NCBI GenBank assembly: GCA_017304475.1
Contig: JAFKKV010000018.1
Span: forward strand, 62,001-126,000
Source of the DNA: Hyphomicrobiales bacterium
GTDB taxonomy: Bacteria > Pseudomonadota > Alphaproteobacteria > Rhizobiales > Phreatobacteraceae
Length of the DNA stretch: 64,000 nucleotides
Direction: 5' to 3'
The translations under genes and the position numbers were made by a program. The notes under the pieces were generated by a model that was not told where the DNA came from, did not search any database, and worked only from the letters and a program-made list of their open reading frames with translations. Below are positions 41,882 through 51,344 of this stretch, piece after piece. Numbering within the stretch: position 1 is the first letter of the stretch; each line of letters opens with the position of its first letter.

Positions 41882-42997
41882 ATGATCATCGACTGTCACG
41901 CCCATGTCTTTCAGCACTGGGCCGGCGCCTGCGGCCATCCGTCGAGCGAGATCCACCGCAAATATATGCAGAAGGTTCAGACCCGCACCTCCGCGCGCGT
42001 TTTCCGCGCCTGCGACGGCAAGGAGGTGTCAGGGGCCGTGCTGTTCAATTCCGGCGACAATTCCTGGGCCGGCCTGAAGGATGTCGATTTCCGGGTCGGC
42101 AATTACGGCCGCCTCGACTTCACCATCGACGGCGAGGACTACCATTCGCAATATATGCCGGTCGGCATGCAACAGATGGTGGCGCCGCCGGAACTGATGC
42201 TGGCCCAGATGGACTATGCCGGCGTCGATCACAGCCTGCTGCAGACCGGCTGGGGCTATGGCGCCATGAACGACTACAATGCCTTCGCGCAGAACCAGTA
42301 TCCCGACCGCTTCACCGCCCTCCTGAATGTCGACGAGGCGCGCGCCTTCACCGAGGACGCGCTCGGCGAGTTCGACCGGGCGCATCGCCAGCTCGGACTG
42401 AAGGGCGTCTATTTCGCGCTCGACGCCTTTGCCCGCTACGGTTTCGACGTCACCTTCGACGATCGCCGTTTCGATGTCTTCTGGTCGAAGATCGACGCAG
42501 CGTCCTTGCCGGTCTTCTTCGAGATCACTGCCATCCCGCATTATGACGAGGCCAGCTACATCGCCAATGTCGCGCGCCTGCACGGCCTGATGAACCGCTT
42601 CAGGAATATCCGCTGGGTGCTGGTCATGGGCCCGCCGGTCGGCTTTTTCGGCCGCTCCGGTTCGTGGAGTTTTCCCGAGGAGGTGCTGGCCGCCTATCGC
42701 CACGACAATCTCCTGATCGAGCTGATGTTCCCGATCACCTGGGGCGGCGCCTGGGAATATCCTTATGTCGAGGCGCAGGTCCTGGTGCGCGAGATGCGCG
42801 ACCTGTTCGGCGCGGCCAAGCTCATCTGGGGGTCCGACATGCCGAATGTCGAAAGGTTCTGCACCTACCGGCAAAGCCTGGACTATATGCGCCGTCACTG
42901 TAGCTTCCTGAGCGCCGGCGAAAAGGATGCCATCCTGGGCGGCACTCTCGACGCGATGCTGGGCGTCAGCGCCCGGCGCGCGTCGAAAGCCGCCTGA
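41882..42997 (+). CDS. Amidohydrolase family 2 (ACMSD-like) metal-dependent hydrolase
   Basis: A 371-residue TIM-barrel hydrolase. The N-terminal metal motif is MIIDCHAHVF (H6, H8). The C-terminal aspartate lies in LIWGSDMPNVERFCTYRQSLDY. Members include decarboxylases such as ACMSD and gamma-resorcylate decarboxylase, and lactonases. A family-typical histidine may lie in FEITAIPHYDE. It follows the transporter genes by about 80 bases and probably processes the imported substrate. Decarboxylase and hydrolase activity cannot be told apart from sequence alone. Confidence 0.85.
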   Translation: MIIDCHAHVFQHWAGACGHPSSEIHRKYMQKVQTRTSARVFRACDGKEVSGAVLFNSGDNSWAGLKDVDFRVGNYGRLDFTIDGEDYHSQYMPVGMQQMVAPPELMLAQMDYAGVDHSLLQTGWGYGAMNDYNAFAQNQYPDRFTALLNVDEARAFTEDALGEFDRAHRQLGLKGVYFALDAFARYGFDVTFDDRRFDVFWSKIDAASLPVFFEITAIPHYDEASYIANVARLHGLMNRFRNIRWVLVMGPPVGFFGRSGSWSFPEEVLAAYRHDNLLIELMFPITWGGAWEYPYVEAQVLVREMRDLFGAAKLIWGSDMPNVERFCTYRQSLDYMRRHCSFLSAGEKDAILGGTLDAMLGVSARRASKAA

Positions 42998-43058
42998 CCG
43001 CCGCCAGCCCCGAAATCTCGAGACGCGACCATTGGCGATGCCGCCGCCGGAGAGCCCC

Positions 43059-44138
43059 ATGCAACCCGCCCAGAACAGCCTCGACGCCCCCGAACTGCCG
43101 AACGAGGAGGTCGCGACCCCCTGTTTCACGATCTTCGAGGAGAGGGTGCTGCACAATCTGCGCCAGACCGCGCGGGCCTGCGGCGGCGTGGAGCGGCTGA
43201 TGCCGCATCTCAAGACCCATCGGGCGGCCTGGATCGTCGAGCTTCTGCTGGCCAACGGCGTCGAGGCCTTCAAGGCGGCGACGACGGCCGAGGTCGAGAT
43301 GGCCGTGGCGGCCGGCGCCCGCCACGTCACCTGGGCCTATCCGACCTCGAATGTCGCCCATATCAGGCGTCTCGCCGGCCTCGCCGCGGCCGACGAGACG
43401 GTGACGCTGGTCGGCATGGTGGATTCGCCGCGTGGTCTCGACGCCTGGCGGCCGCTCCTGCGCGATGCGCCGCCCAATCTCCGGCTCAGGGTCGATCTCG
43501 ACCCTGGCCTCGGCCGGACCGGCATCGCCATGGCGGAGCCCGCTCTGGACCTTGCCCGGGCCGTGCACGATCTCGGCCGCCTCGACGGCTGGCATGTCTA
43601 TGACGGCCATGTGAAGGGCGACCGGGAGGCGCGGCGGCACCAGGTGGAGGCCGAGGCGGCCGCCGTCGCGGCGCTCGCCGCAAGCCTGCGGGCCGAGGGC
43701 ATCGAGACCGACGCCATTGCCGGCGGCAGCTACACCTTCAATCTCTGGCCGCATGATGTCGCCCGCTTCGTCTCGCCGGGCAGTTGGACCTATTCGAGCG
43801 CCCAGCACGACCTGGAGCTCGCCGATCTCGGCTGGCAGCCGGCGGCCTTCGTTCTCGCCACTGTCATCGCGACCCATGCCGGCACGGCGACGCTCGATGC
43901 CGGTTCCAAGGCGATCTCGCCGGACAAGCCGCTTGCCGAACGCTTTCGCTGGGATGGCCGGATCATCCTGATGAACGAAGAGCATACAGTGGTGGAGAGC
44001 GACCGCCTGCGGGTCGGCGACCGGGTGTTCCTGATGCCGCAGCACGCCTGCACCACGGCCTATCTCTATGACGAAGGCCTGGTGAAGACCAAGGCCGGAG
44101 CCTGGGAGCGCCGTGCGCAGCTGGGCAATGCCCGGTAG
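43059..44138 (+). CDS. D-threonine aldolase/D-serine dehydratase-like PLP enzyme
   Basis: A 359-residue fold-type III PLP enzyme from the ATG at 43059, with GGAGAG upstream. The PLP lysine is K52 in LMPHLKTHR. The alanine-racemase-like barrel follows (DLDPGLGRTGI, YDGHVKGDREAR, AGGSYTFN). The C-terminal domain has MPQHACTTAYLYDEG, whose histidine and cysteine match the metal site of D-threonine aldolase and DSD1-type D-serine dehydratase. It acts on D-beta-hydroxy amino acids or similar compounds. It is the last gene of the LysR/ABC cluster. Confidence 0.87.
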   Translation: MQPAQNSLDAPELPNEEVATPCFTIFEERVLHNLRQTARACGGVERLMPHLKTHRAAWIVELLLANGVEAFKAATTAEVEMAVAAGARHVTWAYPTSNVAHIRRLAGLAAADETVTLVGMVDSPRGLDAWRPLLRDAPPNLRLRVDLDPGLGRTGIAMAEPALDLARAVHDLGRLDGWHVYDGHVKGDREARRHQVEAEAAAVAALAASLRAEGIETDAIAGGSYTFNLWPHDVARFVSPGSWTYSSAQHDLELADLGWQPAAFVLATVIATHAGTATLDAGSKAISPDKPLAERFRWDGRIILMNEEHTVVESDRLRVGDRVFLMPQHACTTAYLYDEGLVKTKAGAWERRAQLGNAR

Positions 44139-44230
44139 GCGGCCACGGCTTCGACCGGCGAAGCGCCATGCGCCGCAGAGCGGGCGCCGTCAGGCGCGCG
44201 CCGCGCGGCCGGTCTTGCGGCCGCGGACCC

Positions 44231-44920
44231 TCATGACCTCTCCGCGCCGTGGCGTGGAAGCCTGTCCTGCAGCAAGGCCAGGACGGCGTGAAGGTCGGGC
44301 AGGATGACGGCGCATCTCGCCCGGGTCTCGGCCGTCGGTTCGAGAATGTCCGGCACCATGATCGGGATGGTGCCGGCGCTATGGGCGGCGGCGATGCCCG
44401 GATTTGAATCCTCGACGGCGACACAGGCTTCCGGCGAAACGCCGAGCCGGGCGGCGGCCAGCAGATAGAGGTCCGGGCTCGGCTTGCCCCTGACGACGTC
44501 GTCGCGGGTCACCACCACGTCGAAACGGTCGCGAATCCCGGCCAGCGAGAGGTGCAGGTCGGCCTTGTGTCGCGATGACGATGTGGCGATCGCCATCGGG
44601 CATCCTGCGTCGCGCAACGCATCCAGCAGCGCAAGCGCGCCGCGCTTCAGCGGAATCCCCTGCCGGAGAAGCTGGTCCGCGTGGCGGGCGAAGGCCATGT
44701 CATAGGCGGCGAAGGGAAAATCCGGTCCGTACCGCGATCTCAGCATGGCGTCGCAGTCCGGCGCCGGCAGCCCGATCATGGCGTGGCCCAGGGCGGTGCC
44801 GTCGGGATAGCCGACCGACCCGAGGGCGGCCACGAGGCTCGCCAGATAGATCGTCTCGGTGTCGACCAGGGTGCCGTCCATATCCAGCAGGATCGCGCTG
44901 AAGTCCCAATGTGCCGCCAT
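44231..44920 (-). CDS. HAD family phosphatase (beta-phosphoglucomutase-like)
   Basis: A 229-residue subfamily IA HAD enzyme from the ATG at 44920. Motif I is LLDMDGTLVDTE (D13, D15), motif II is IATSSSRHKAD, motif III is RGKPSPDLYL and motif IV is VAVEDSNPGIAAAHSAG. A helical cap lies between motifs I and II. Such enzymes dephosphorylate or isomerise small sugar phosphates. The substrate is unknown. It converges on the aldolase-like gene. Confidence 0.87.
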   Translation of the reverse strand: MAAHWDFSAILLDMDGTLVDTETIYLASLVAALGSVGYPDGTALGHAMIGLPAPDCDAMLRSRYGPDFPFAAYDMAFARHADQLLRQGIPLKRGALALLDALRDAGCPMAIATSSSRHKADLHLSLAGIRDRFDVVVTRDDVVRGKPSPDLYLLAAARLGVSPEACVAVEDSNPGIAAAHSAGTIPIMVPDILEPTAETRARCAVILPDLHAVLALLQDRLPRHGAERS

Positions 44921-45002
44921 GTCCGCCGCCTGTCCTGTACTTGATGCGGCGAGGTCCCGGCCTGTGCCGGGGCCGCTTTGTGGTTTCACGGCCGGCCGCG
45001 CG

Positions 45003-45908
45003 TCAACGCGGCGGCCCTTCCAGCAATTCCGCCGGGCTCGATTCGAGCGCGCGGGTCAGCCGGCGTTTGACCTCGTCCTTGATCGGATCGCAGGCCGCCA
45101 GGATGTCCTTCGCCTTCAGGAAGTCGAGCACGCGAAACGGCTCGACCGGCGGCCGGATGTGGATCGTCGGCCGGTGTTCGGCGAGCTTCACGCCGCTCAG
45201 CACCTGCATCATCAGCATGACCGAGCCGAACAGCGCATCCCAGGGCGCCGGCACCGTATCGTCGATCACGCCGTGATGGGACGAGCCGTCCAGTACGTCC
45301 ACGGCCAGCACGACGGAAGCGTCGACCTTGTCGACCGGGACCGGGTTGATGATGCCGCCGTCGATCAGCACACGGCCGCCATGCGCAACCGGCCGAAGCA
45401 CGCCCGGGATCGCCATGGAGCCGGCGACCGCCGGGATCAGCAGCCCGTCGGAATAGCCGATGTCGAGCCGGGCGTGATAGTCGGTCGCCACCACGGTCAG
45501 CGGGATGATGAGGTCTTCCAGCAGCAGCGGCACGGCCGGCGGCAGGAAGACCTGCAGGAATTTCTCCGGGTCGATCAGCACCGGGTTGGTCAGGCCGGTG
45601 CGGATCAGGTCGGTGAAGCGCCCGACACGCGTCGTCAGCAGGCGGCGCAGGATGTCGGGCCGCACCTGCAGCATGTCGAGCGCATAGGCGCGAATGTCGC
45701 GCCCGGCCATGCCGGCCGAATAGCACGCCCCGATGATCGCGCCGATCGACGTTCCCGCCACTTCGAGGGGACGAAGCCCGAGCTCGTCGAGCGCCTCGAT
45801 CACCACGATATGGGCAAGCCCCTTGGCGCCGCCACCGCCCAGCACCAGCGCGAAGGGCGCGGCGGGGTAGTGGGTCCTGCCATCGGAAAGCGGGCCTGCC
45901 TGTTGCAT
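45003..45908 (-). CDS. Patatin-like phospholipase
   Basis: A 301-residue patatin domain protein. The oxyanion loop is LGGGGAKGLAH, the nucleophile serine is S54 in AGTSIGAIIGAC (GxSxG) and the catalytic aspartate is in RVLIDGGIINP. No signal peptide or beta-barrel domain is present, so it is the cytosolic or membrane-associated short type (like RssA) rather than a secreted ExoU or PlpD type. It is divergent from the HSL-type esterase gene. Confidence 0.9.
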   Translation of the reverse strand: MQQAGPLSDGRTHYPAAPFALVLGGGGAKGLAHIVVIEALDELGLRPLEVAGTSIGAIIGACYSAGMAGRDIRAYALDMLQVRPDILRRLLTTRVGRFTDLIRTGLTNPVLIDPEKFLQVFLPPAVPLLLEDLIIPLTVVATDYHARLDIGYSDGLLIPAVAGSMAIPGVLRPVAHGGRVLIDGGIINPVPVDKVDASVVLAVDVLDGSSHHGVIDDTVPAPWDALFGSVMLMMQVLSGVKLAEHRPTIHIRPPVEPFRVLDFLKAKDILAACDPIKDEVKRRLTRALESSPAELLEGPPR

Positions 45909-46049
45909 GGCCCAAGCCTAACCCGTGCGGGAAATCCCGGCCAGCCGCATGTCGGCCGGGCAGGGGAGACGTGATCACTTCGGTTGAGCTTGGTGGCCGA
46001 TTGGCTTAGCGGTTGGTTCTCGTTCCGCTGTCGAATGGTGCCCGCGCGC

Positions 46050-47009
46050 ATGACCAGCCCCCTTCAGTTCGATCCCTCGCCCTTCGATCCGGCCAATGCG
46101 CCGGCCGATGCGCTGGCCGTCAACGCCGCGATCCTGAAGCGCCTGCAGAACTGGGACAATTGGGCGGCGCCCACCGCGGTCATCCGGCAGCTCCGGCGCG
46201 AGGGCAATGGACCCTTTCCGCCGCCCGCCGTCTCGGCGCGCGCCGAAACCATCGAAATCAAAGGCAAGCACGGCCCGATCGGCCTGCGCATCATCGCGCC
46301 GTCCAGGCCCAAAGGGGTCTATCTGCATATTCATGGCGGCGGCTGGGTCCTGGGCGGCGCCGATCAGCACGACATGTGGCTGGAGCGCTTCGCCGATCGC
46401 GCCGGCATGGCCTGTGTCTCGGTCGAGTACCGGCTGGCGCCGGAGGATCCCTATCCGATGGGACCGGACGATTGCGAAAGCGCCGCCTTGTGGCTGATCC
46501 GCGAGGCCAAGACGCGGTTCGGCACCGACCGCCTGGTGATCGGCGGCGAGAGCGCGGGCGCGCATCTTGCCACCGTCACGCTGCTCAGGCTGCGCGACCG
46601 GCACGGCCTGACGCCGTTCCGCGGCGCCAATCTGCATGCCGGCTGCTATGACCTGGCGCTGACGCCGTCGGTGCGCCGCTGGGGCAACGAGAAGCTGGTG
46701 CTCAATACCCGCGACATCGAAATGTTTGTCCGCCATTTCCTGATCCGCGGCGGCGACGTCAGCAGCCCCGACATCTCACCGCTTCATGCCGAGCTGAAGG
46801 GCCTGCCGCCGGCGCTGTTCACCGTCGGCTCGCGCGATCCCTTGGTCGACGACTCGCTGTTCATGGCGGCGCGCTGGGCGGCCTGCGGCAACCCAGCGGC
46901 CCTGGAGGTCTTTCCGGCCGGCTGCCACGTCTTCATCGGTTTCCCGGGATCGAACACCGATCGCTGCCTGGCGCGCATCGAGGGCTTCATGACCAAGGCC
47001 TGCGCCTGA
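46050..47009 (+). CDS. HSL-family alpha/beta hydrolase (esterase)
   Basis: A 319-residue esterase of the hormone-sensitive lipase family. HGGGW (in LHIHGGGWVLGG) forms the oxyanion hole, GESAG (in VIGGESAGAHLA) carries the nucleophile, the aspartate is in GSRDPLVDD and the histidine is in PAGCHVFIG. It hydrolyses short-chain esters. The start could be the ATG at 46035, five codons earlier. It lies tail to tail with the large kinase gene. Confidence 0.9.
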   Translation: MTSPLQFDPSPFDPANAPADALAVNAAILKRLQNWDNWAAPTAVIRQLRREGNGPFPPPAVSARAETIEIKGKHGPIGLRIIAPSRPKGVYLHIHGGGWVLGGADQHDMWLERFADRAGMACVSVEYRLAPEDPYPMGPDDCESAALWLIREAKTRFGTDRLVIGGESAGAHLATVTLLRLRDRHGLTPFRGANLHAGCYDLALTPSVRRWGNEKLVLNTRDIEMFVRHFLIRGGDVSSPDISPLHAELKGLPPALFTVGSRDPLVDDSLFMAARWAACGNPAALEVFPAGCHVFIGFPGSNTDRCLARIEGFMTKACA

Positions 47010-47034
47010 TCCGGACCGGCTGCCGCGGCAGCGT

Positions 47035-50000
47035 CTATTCGGCCGCCTGTTTCTGCACCCGCCATTGCGCCAGCAGCGCCCTGAGCGCTGCCGGTTTCAG
47101 CGGCTTGTGCAGGAGGTGGACATTCTTGTCCTGGGCCCGGTCGCGCACCTCGGGCGAGCGGTCGGCGGTGATCAGGATCGCCGGCAAGGTCGCGCCGAAC
47201 CGCCAGCGCAGCTGCATGACCACGTCGAGGCCATTGCCCTCGTCCAGGTGGTAGTCGACGATCAGCACGTCCGGGATCGCCAATGTCTCGTTGAGCTGAT
47301 CATGGGCGGCACGCCAGCCGGAGGCGATCAGCGTCCGGCAGCCCCAGCCGGACAGCAGCGCGCGCATGCCCTCGAGGATTTTCGGCTCGTTGTCGATGGC
47401 GAGCACGACGAGCCCGTCGAGCGGGGCGGCGCGCAGCGGCGCCGGCGCGGGGCCGGCCGCCACCGCCGGCAAGGCCGGCGCGATCGGCGTTTCCACCGCG
47501 AAGGTCGAGCCTTTGCCGAGCCTCGACCGCACGGTCAGCTTGTGGTCGAGGACGCGGGCGATGCGCTCGACGATCGACAGGCCGAGGCCGAGGCCGCGCG
47601 CCGTCTTGGACCCCTGCTCGAGCCGCTGGAATTCGTGGAAGATGATGCGCTGCTTGCTTTGGGGGATGCCCGGGCCGGTGTCATGGACCTCCAGAGACAG
47701 TTTCGCGCCGCGTCGCCTGCAGCCGACCAGGACGCCGCCCTTGGCGGTATATTTGATCGCGTTGGACACCAGGTTCTGCAGCAGCCGGCGCAGCAGGCGC
47801 CGGTCAGAGCGCACCGCGAGCGTCGAGGCAACGAAGCGCAGCGTCAGGCCCTTCTGCCTGGCCATCGGGGCGAACTCGACCGCCAGCTGGCGGAACAGGT
47901 CGTCGATCCGGAAGCTGGTGACCTCGGCCTTCATGGCGCCGGCATCGAGCCTGGAAATGTCGAGCAGCGCGCCCAGAATTTCCTCGACCGCTTCCAGCGA
48001 GGCATCGACATTCTGCACGAGATCGGCGTCCGCGCTCTCACCGCGCCGCTCGACCAGGCTGGTGGTGTAGAGCCGCGCGGCATTGAGCGGCTGCAGGATG
48101 TCGTGGCTGGCGGCGGCCAGGAAGCGCGTCTTGGACAGATTGGCCTCGTCGGCCTCCGCCTTGGCGCGCGCCAGCTCGCCGTTCAGCCGGGTCAATTCCT
48201 CGGTGCGCTCGCGCACCCGCCGTTCCAGCGTCTCGTTGGCGCGTTCCAGTTCCTCGGCGGCATCGACGCTGGCGGTCACGTCGGTGAAGGTGGTCACCAC
48301 GCCGCCGTCGGGCAATTGCGCCGCGCGGATCTCGACGACCAGGCCGCGCATGGCGAGCCTTTCGATCTGCGGCTCGGTCGCGGTGAGCAGCCGGTGCGCC
48401 CGCTCGGCCACCAGGATCTCGACCTCGCCCTCGCCGAATTCGCCGCGCGCCGCCAGACCGCGCAGCACGTCGTCGAGGCCGGCGCCGATATGCAGGGTCT
48501 CCGGCGGCAGGTCGAGCACTTCGGCGAAGGGCCGGTTCCAGACCATCAGCTTGCCGTCGCGGTCGAACACGCTGACCCCCTGGCGGGCATGTTCGAGCGC
48601 GGTCTGCAGCACTTCGCGATTGTACTGCATGGCGGCATTGGCGTCGTCGAGCAGCTTCAGCGCATCGGTGGTCGAGACCGATCGCTTCTTCAGGAGCAGC
48701 GACAGGACCAGGCGCGACGACGCCGTGCCGATCGCCGAGGCGAGCAGCCGTTCGGCGTAACGCAGGAGTTCGATATCGGCTTCCGCCTGGCCCTCGAACG
48801 GCTGGCCGCGCTCCTGGGCATAGCTGTCGAAGGCGGCTTCGGTGCGCTCCGCGCCGAGATAGCGGCCGACGGTTCCGCGCACCTCCTCGGCGGTGACGGC
48901 GGATCGCCAGAGACGGAAGCTCGGTGCATAGGCAGACGGCTCGGCCGGCATGAACACATTGGCCTGCAGGGTCTCGATGGCGATCGGCCGGCGCGACAGC
49001 GAGCCGGCGACGAAGACCGTCACGTTGAGCAGCAGCGACCAGAACACGCCATGGGCCAGCGGATTGAGGCCGGCAAGGCCGAACAGCTCCTGCGGCCGGA
49101 GCGCGGCGATGCCGAACGGTCCCTGGGTGAGCAGCGCCCGATTGATCGCGCCGGTCTCCACCAGCATCGGCAGCAGCAAGGTATAGACCCAGATGGCGAG
49201 CCCGACCGCCATGCCCCAGGCGGCGCCGCGCGCGGTCGCCTGCTTCCAGTACATGCCGCCGAAAAAGGCCGGGGCGAGCTGGGTCACGGCGGCAAAGGAC
49301 AGGAGGCCGATCGAGGCGAGCTGGGCGTCGCCGGCGATATGGTAATAGAGATAGGCGGCGATCAGCACCGCCAGGATGATCGTCCGGCGGATCTTGAGAA
49401 TGGTCGAGCCGAGGTCGCTGCGCTCGTCGCTGGCGCCGTCGGCCGAGGGCAGCTGGCCGCGCAGCGTCAGCACGGCGGGAATGACCACGTCGTTGGAGAT
49501 CATGATCGACAGGGCGACCGAGGCGACGATGACCATGGCGGTCGCCGCCGACAGGCCGCCGATGAAGCCGGCCAGCGTCAGGATGTCGTTGCCGCGCGAC
49601 AGCGGCAGCAGCAGCAGGGTCATGTCGCTGTCGAAGCCGCCGGGGGTGAACAGGATCAGGCCGGCCAGCGCGATCGGGATGACGAACAGGTTGATCAGCA
49701 CCAGATAGATCGGAAACAGCCAGGCGGCGCGCCGGACCTCGCCCGCCGAATGGCTCTCCACCACCACCACGTGGAACATGCGCGGCAGCAGGATCGAGCA
49801 GACGAAGGCGAGCACGCTCATCGCGAGGAAGGTGCTGAAATCAGGCCAGCGCAGCGTCGAGGCCATGATGTCGGGGCGCGCGCTGGCCTGCGCGAAGAGG
49901 TCGCCGAAACCGTCGAACATGAAATAGGTGACGTAGATCCCGATCGCCAGGAAACAGACCAGCTTGACGATGGACTCGGCCGCCACCGCCAGCATCAGGC

Positions 50001-50577
50001 CGTCCTGGTGTTCGGTCGCGTCGGCATGGCGGGTGCCGAACAGCATGGCGAAGGCGGCCATCGCCATGGCGACCAGCAAGGCGAGGTCGCCGAAAAACGG
50101 TAGGTCGTGGGTGATATTGGCGAATTCGGCCGGCTTGATGGTGGTCAGCAGCGATGACGACACGGCCTTCAGCTGCAGCGCGACATAGGGGATCGTGCCG
50201 ACGGTGACGATCAGGCAGACCATGCCGGCGACCGCCTGGCTCTTGCCGTAGCGTGCGCCGATGAAGTCGGCGACCGAGGTGATGTTCTGCGCCTTGGCGA
50301 TGCGCACCATGCGCGTCACCAGCGGCCAGAGCAGGCCGAACATGATCATCGGCCCGACATAGATCGCCAGGAAGTCGAAGCCGCTGCGCGCGGCGAGCCC
50401 GACCGAGCCGAAAAAGGTCCAGGACGTGCAGTAGACCGCCAGCGACAGCGGATAGATCCAGGTGCGGCTGGCCATGGCCCGGTCGCGCGACCGTTTGCGG
50501 TCGCCGAGATGGGCGACCAGGAACAGCCCGCCGAGATAGGCGAGCGCGGTGACGATGATGACGAAACTCAAGCTCAT
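47035..50577 (-). CDS. Hybrid histidine kinase with N-terminal sodium:solute symporter domain
   Basis: An 1180-residue protein. The first ~550 residues are about 13 helices of the SSS transporter fold. A PAS-like segment (MQYNREVLQTALEHARQGVSVFDRDGKLMVWNRPFAEVL) and a coiled coil follow. The HisKA site is FLAAASHDILQPLNAARLY, and the HATPase has a NAIKYTAKGGVLVGC N-box and DTGPGI and GLGLGLSI G-boxes. The last ~120 residues are a receiver domain (VLAIDNEPKIL, VLIVDYHLDEGNG with the phospho-aspartate, LLHKPLKP). The architecture matches CrbS/NahK-type kinases, which couple sensing to transport, for example of acetate. No partner regulator is adjacent. Confidence 0.93.
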   Translation of the reverse strand: MSLSFVIIVTALAYLGGLFLVAHLGDRKRSRDRAMASRTWIYPLSLAVYCTSWTFFGSVGLAARSGFDFLAIYVGPMIMFGLLWPLVTRMVRIAKAQNITSVADFIGARYGKSQAVAGMVCLIVTVGTIPYVALQLKAVSSSLLTTIKPAEFANITHDLPFFGDLALLVAMAMAAFAMLFGTRHADATEHQDGLMLAVAAESIVKLVCFLAIGIYVTYFMFDGFGDLFAQASARPDIMASTLRWPDFSTFLAMSVLAFVCSILLPRMFHVVVVESHSAGEVRRAAWLFPIYLVLINLFVIPIALAGLILFTPGGFDSDMTLLLLPLSRGNDILTLAGFIGGLSAATAMVIVASVALSIMISNDVVIPAVLTLRGQLPSADGASDERSDLGSTILKIRRTIILAVLIAAYLYYHIAGDAQLASIGLLSFAAVTQLAPAFFGGMYWKQATARGAAWGMAVGLAIWVYTLLLPMLVETGAINRALLTQGPFGIAALRPQELFGLAGLNPLAHGVFWSLLLNVTVFVAGSLSRRPIAIETLQANVFMPAEPSAYAPSFRLWRSAVTAEEVRGTVGRYLGAERTEAAFDSYAQERGQPFEGQAEADIELLRYAERLLASAIGTASSRLVLSLLLKKRSVSTTDALKLLDDANAAMQYNREVLQTALEHARQGVSVFDRDGKLMVWNRPFAEVLDLPPETLHIGAGLDDVLRGLAARGEFGEGEVEILVAERAHRLLTATEPQIERLAMRGLVVEIRAAQLPDGGVVTTFTDVTASVDAAEELERANETLERRVRERTEELTRLNGELARAKAEADEANLSKTRFLAAASHDILQPLNAARLYTTSLVERRGESADADLVQNVDASLEAVEEILGALLDISRLDAGAMKAEVTSFRIDDLFRQLAVEFAPMARQKGLTLRFVASTLAVRSDRRLLRRLLQNLVSNAIKYTAKGGVLVGCRRRGAKLSLEVHDTGPGIPQSKQRIIFHEFQRLEQGSKTARGLGLGLSIVERIARVLDHKLTVRSRLGKGSTFAVETPIAPALPAVAAGPAPAPLRAAPLDGLVVLAIDNEPKILEGMRALLSGWGCRTLIASGWRAAHDQLNETLAIPDVLIVDYHLDEGNGLDVVMQLRWRFGATLPAILITADRSPEVRDRAQDKNVHLLHKPLKPAALRALLAQWRVQKQAAE

Positions 50578-50701
50578 CGACGACCCGTGGCGCTCCCCGC
50601 CGCCGCGCCCGATCGGCGCCATGCGGCAAGCCGGGCTGTGCCGGCTCGATAAGACTTCATCACGCGGACCGCCGGCTGTCCAATGGCGCCTCGGCCCGGG
50701 C

Positions 50702-51319
50702 CTAGCGGCCGCGCATCGGCAGATGGGGCCGGATCGCCGCCGCCAGCCGGTCCGGCGGCGTCCCCGGCGGGACGAAGCCGAGATAGCCTCCGTCCCGGTC
50801 CATCAGGTAGATGAAGGCCGAATGGTCGACCGAATAGCTGCCGCGATCGCCCTGTCCGTCCTTGCGGAAATAGACCTTGTAGGCCGCCGCGGCCCGGCCG
50901 ATGGCTTCGGGACTGCCGGTCAGGCCGATCAGGCGCGGGTGGAACAGCGGTACATATTCGGCAAGATGAGCCGACGTGTCGCGTTCGGGATCGACGGTGA
51001 CGAAGAGCGGCTGCACGGCGTCGCCGGCCGGGCCGAGCAGGTCGATCGCCTGGCCCATCGAAAGAAGGTCGGCCGGGCAGATATCCGGGCAATAGGTATA
51101 GCCGAAATAGACCAGCATCAGGCTGCCGCGGAAATCCGCATCGGTCCGCGGCCGGCCGTGTTGATCGACCAGCGCGAACGGGCCGCCGACCGGCTCGCGC
51201 CCCCACATGACGATATCCATGAGTTCGGCGGCGGAACGGCTTGCGTCTTCGGCGGCGCGGGAGGGCAAGCTCGCCGCCAGCGCCGTCGCGACGACTGCCG
51301 TCATCAGGATGCGGTTCAT
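50702..51319 (-). CDS. SCO1/SenC family copper chaperone
   Basis: A 205-residue exported thioredoxin-fold protein. A signal peptide ends near PSRAAE. The copper-binding motif is C77 and C81 in YTYCPDICPADLL, and the distal histidine is in YSVDHSAFIYLMD. SCO proteins help assemble the CuA centre of cytochrome oxidase or act in copper-linked redox sensing. It lies 46 kb from the oxidase operon, next to the SSS-kinase gene and a metallo-beta-lactamase-fold gene. Confidence 0.93.
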   Translation of the reverse strand: MNRILMTAVVATALAASLPSRAAEDASRSAAELMDIVMWGREPVGGPFALVDQHGRPRTDADFRGSLMLVYFGYTYCPDICPADLLSMGQAIDLLGPAGDAVQPLFVTVDPERDTSAHLAEYVPLFHPRLIGLTGSPEAIGRAAAAYKVYFRKDGQGDRGSYSVDHSAFIYLMDRDGGYLGFVPPGTPPDRLAAAIRPHLPMRGR

Positions 51320-51344
51320 CAGCCGGTCTGCCGTGCTTGCTGCC

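Noticed and set aside
45980..46050. A tRNA-like fragment before the HSL esterase gene
   Set aside because: No acceptor stem, no CCA and no consistent cloverleaf pairing could be built from the sequence.
47065..50103. A 1012-codon open frame on the plus strand antisense to the hybrid kinase
   Set aside because: It has the same low-complexity Arg/Gly/Gln/His composition and no recognisable domain. The minus strand has all kinase, transporter and receiver motifs in order.
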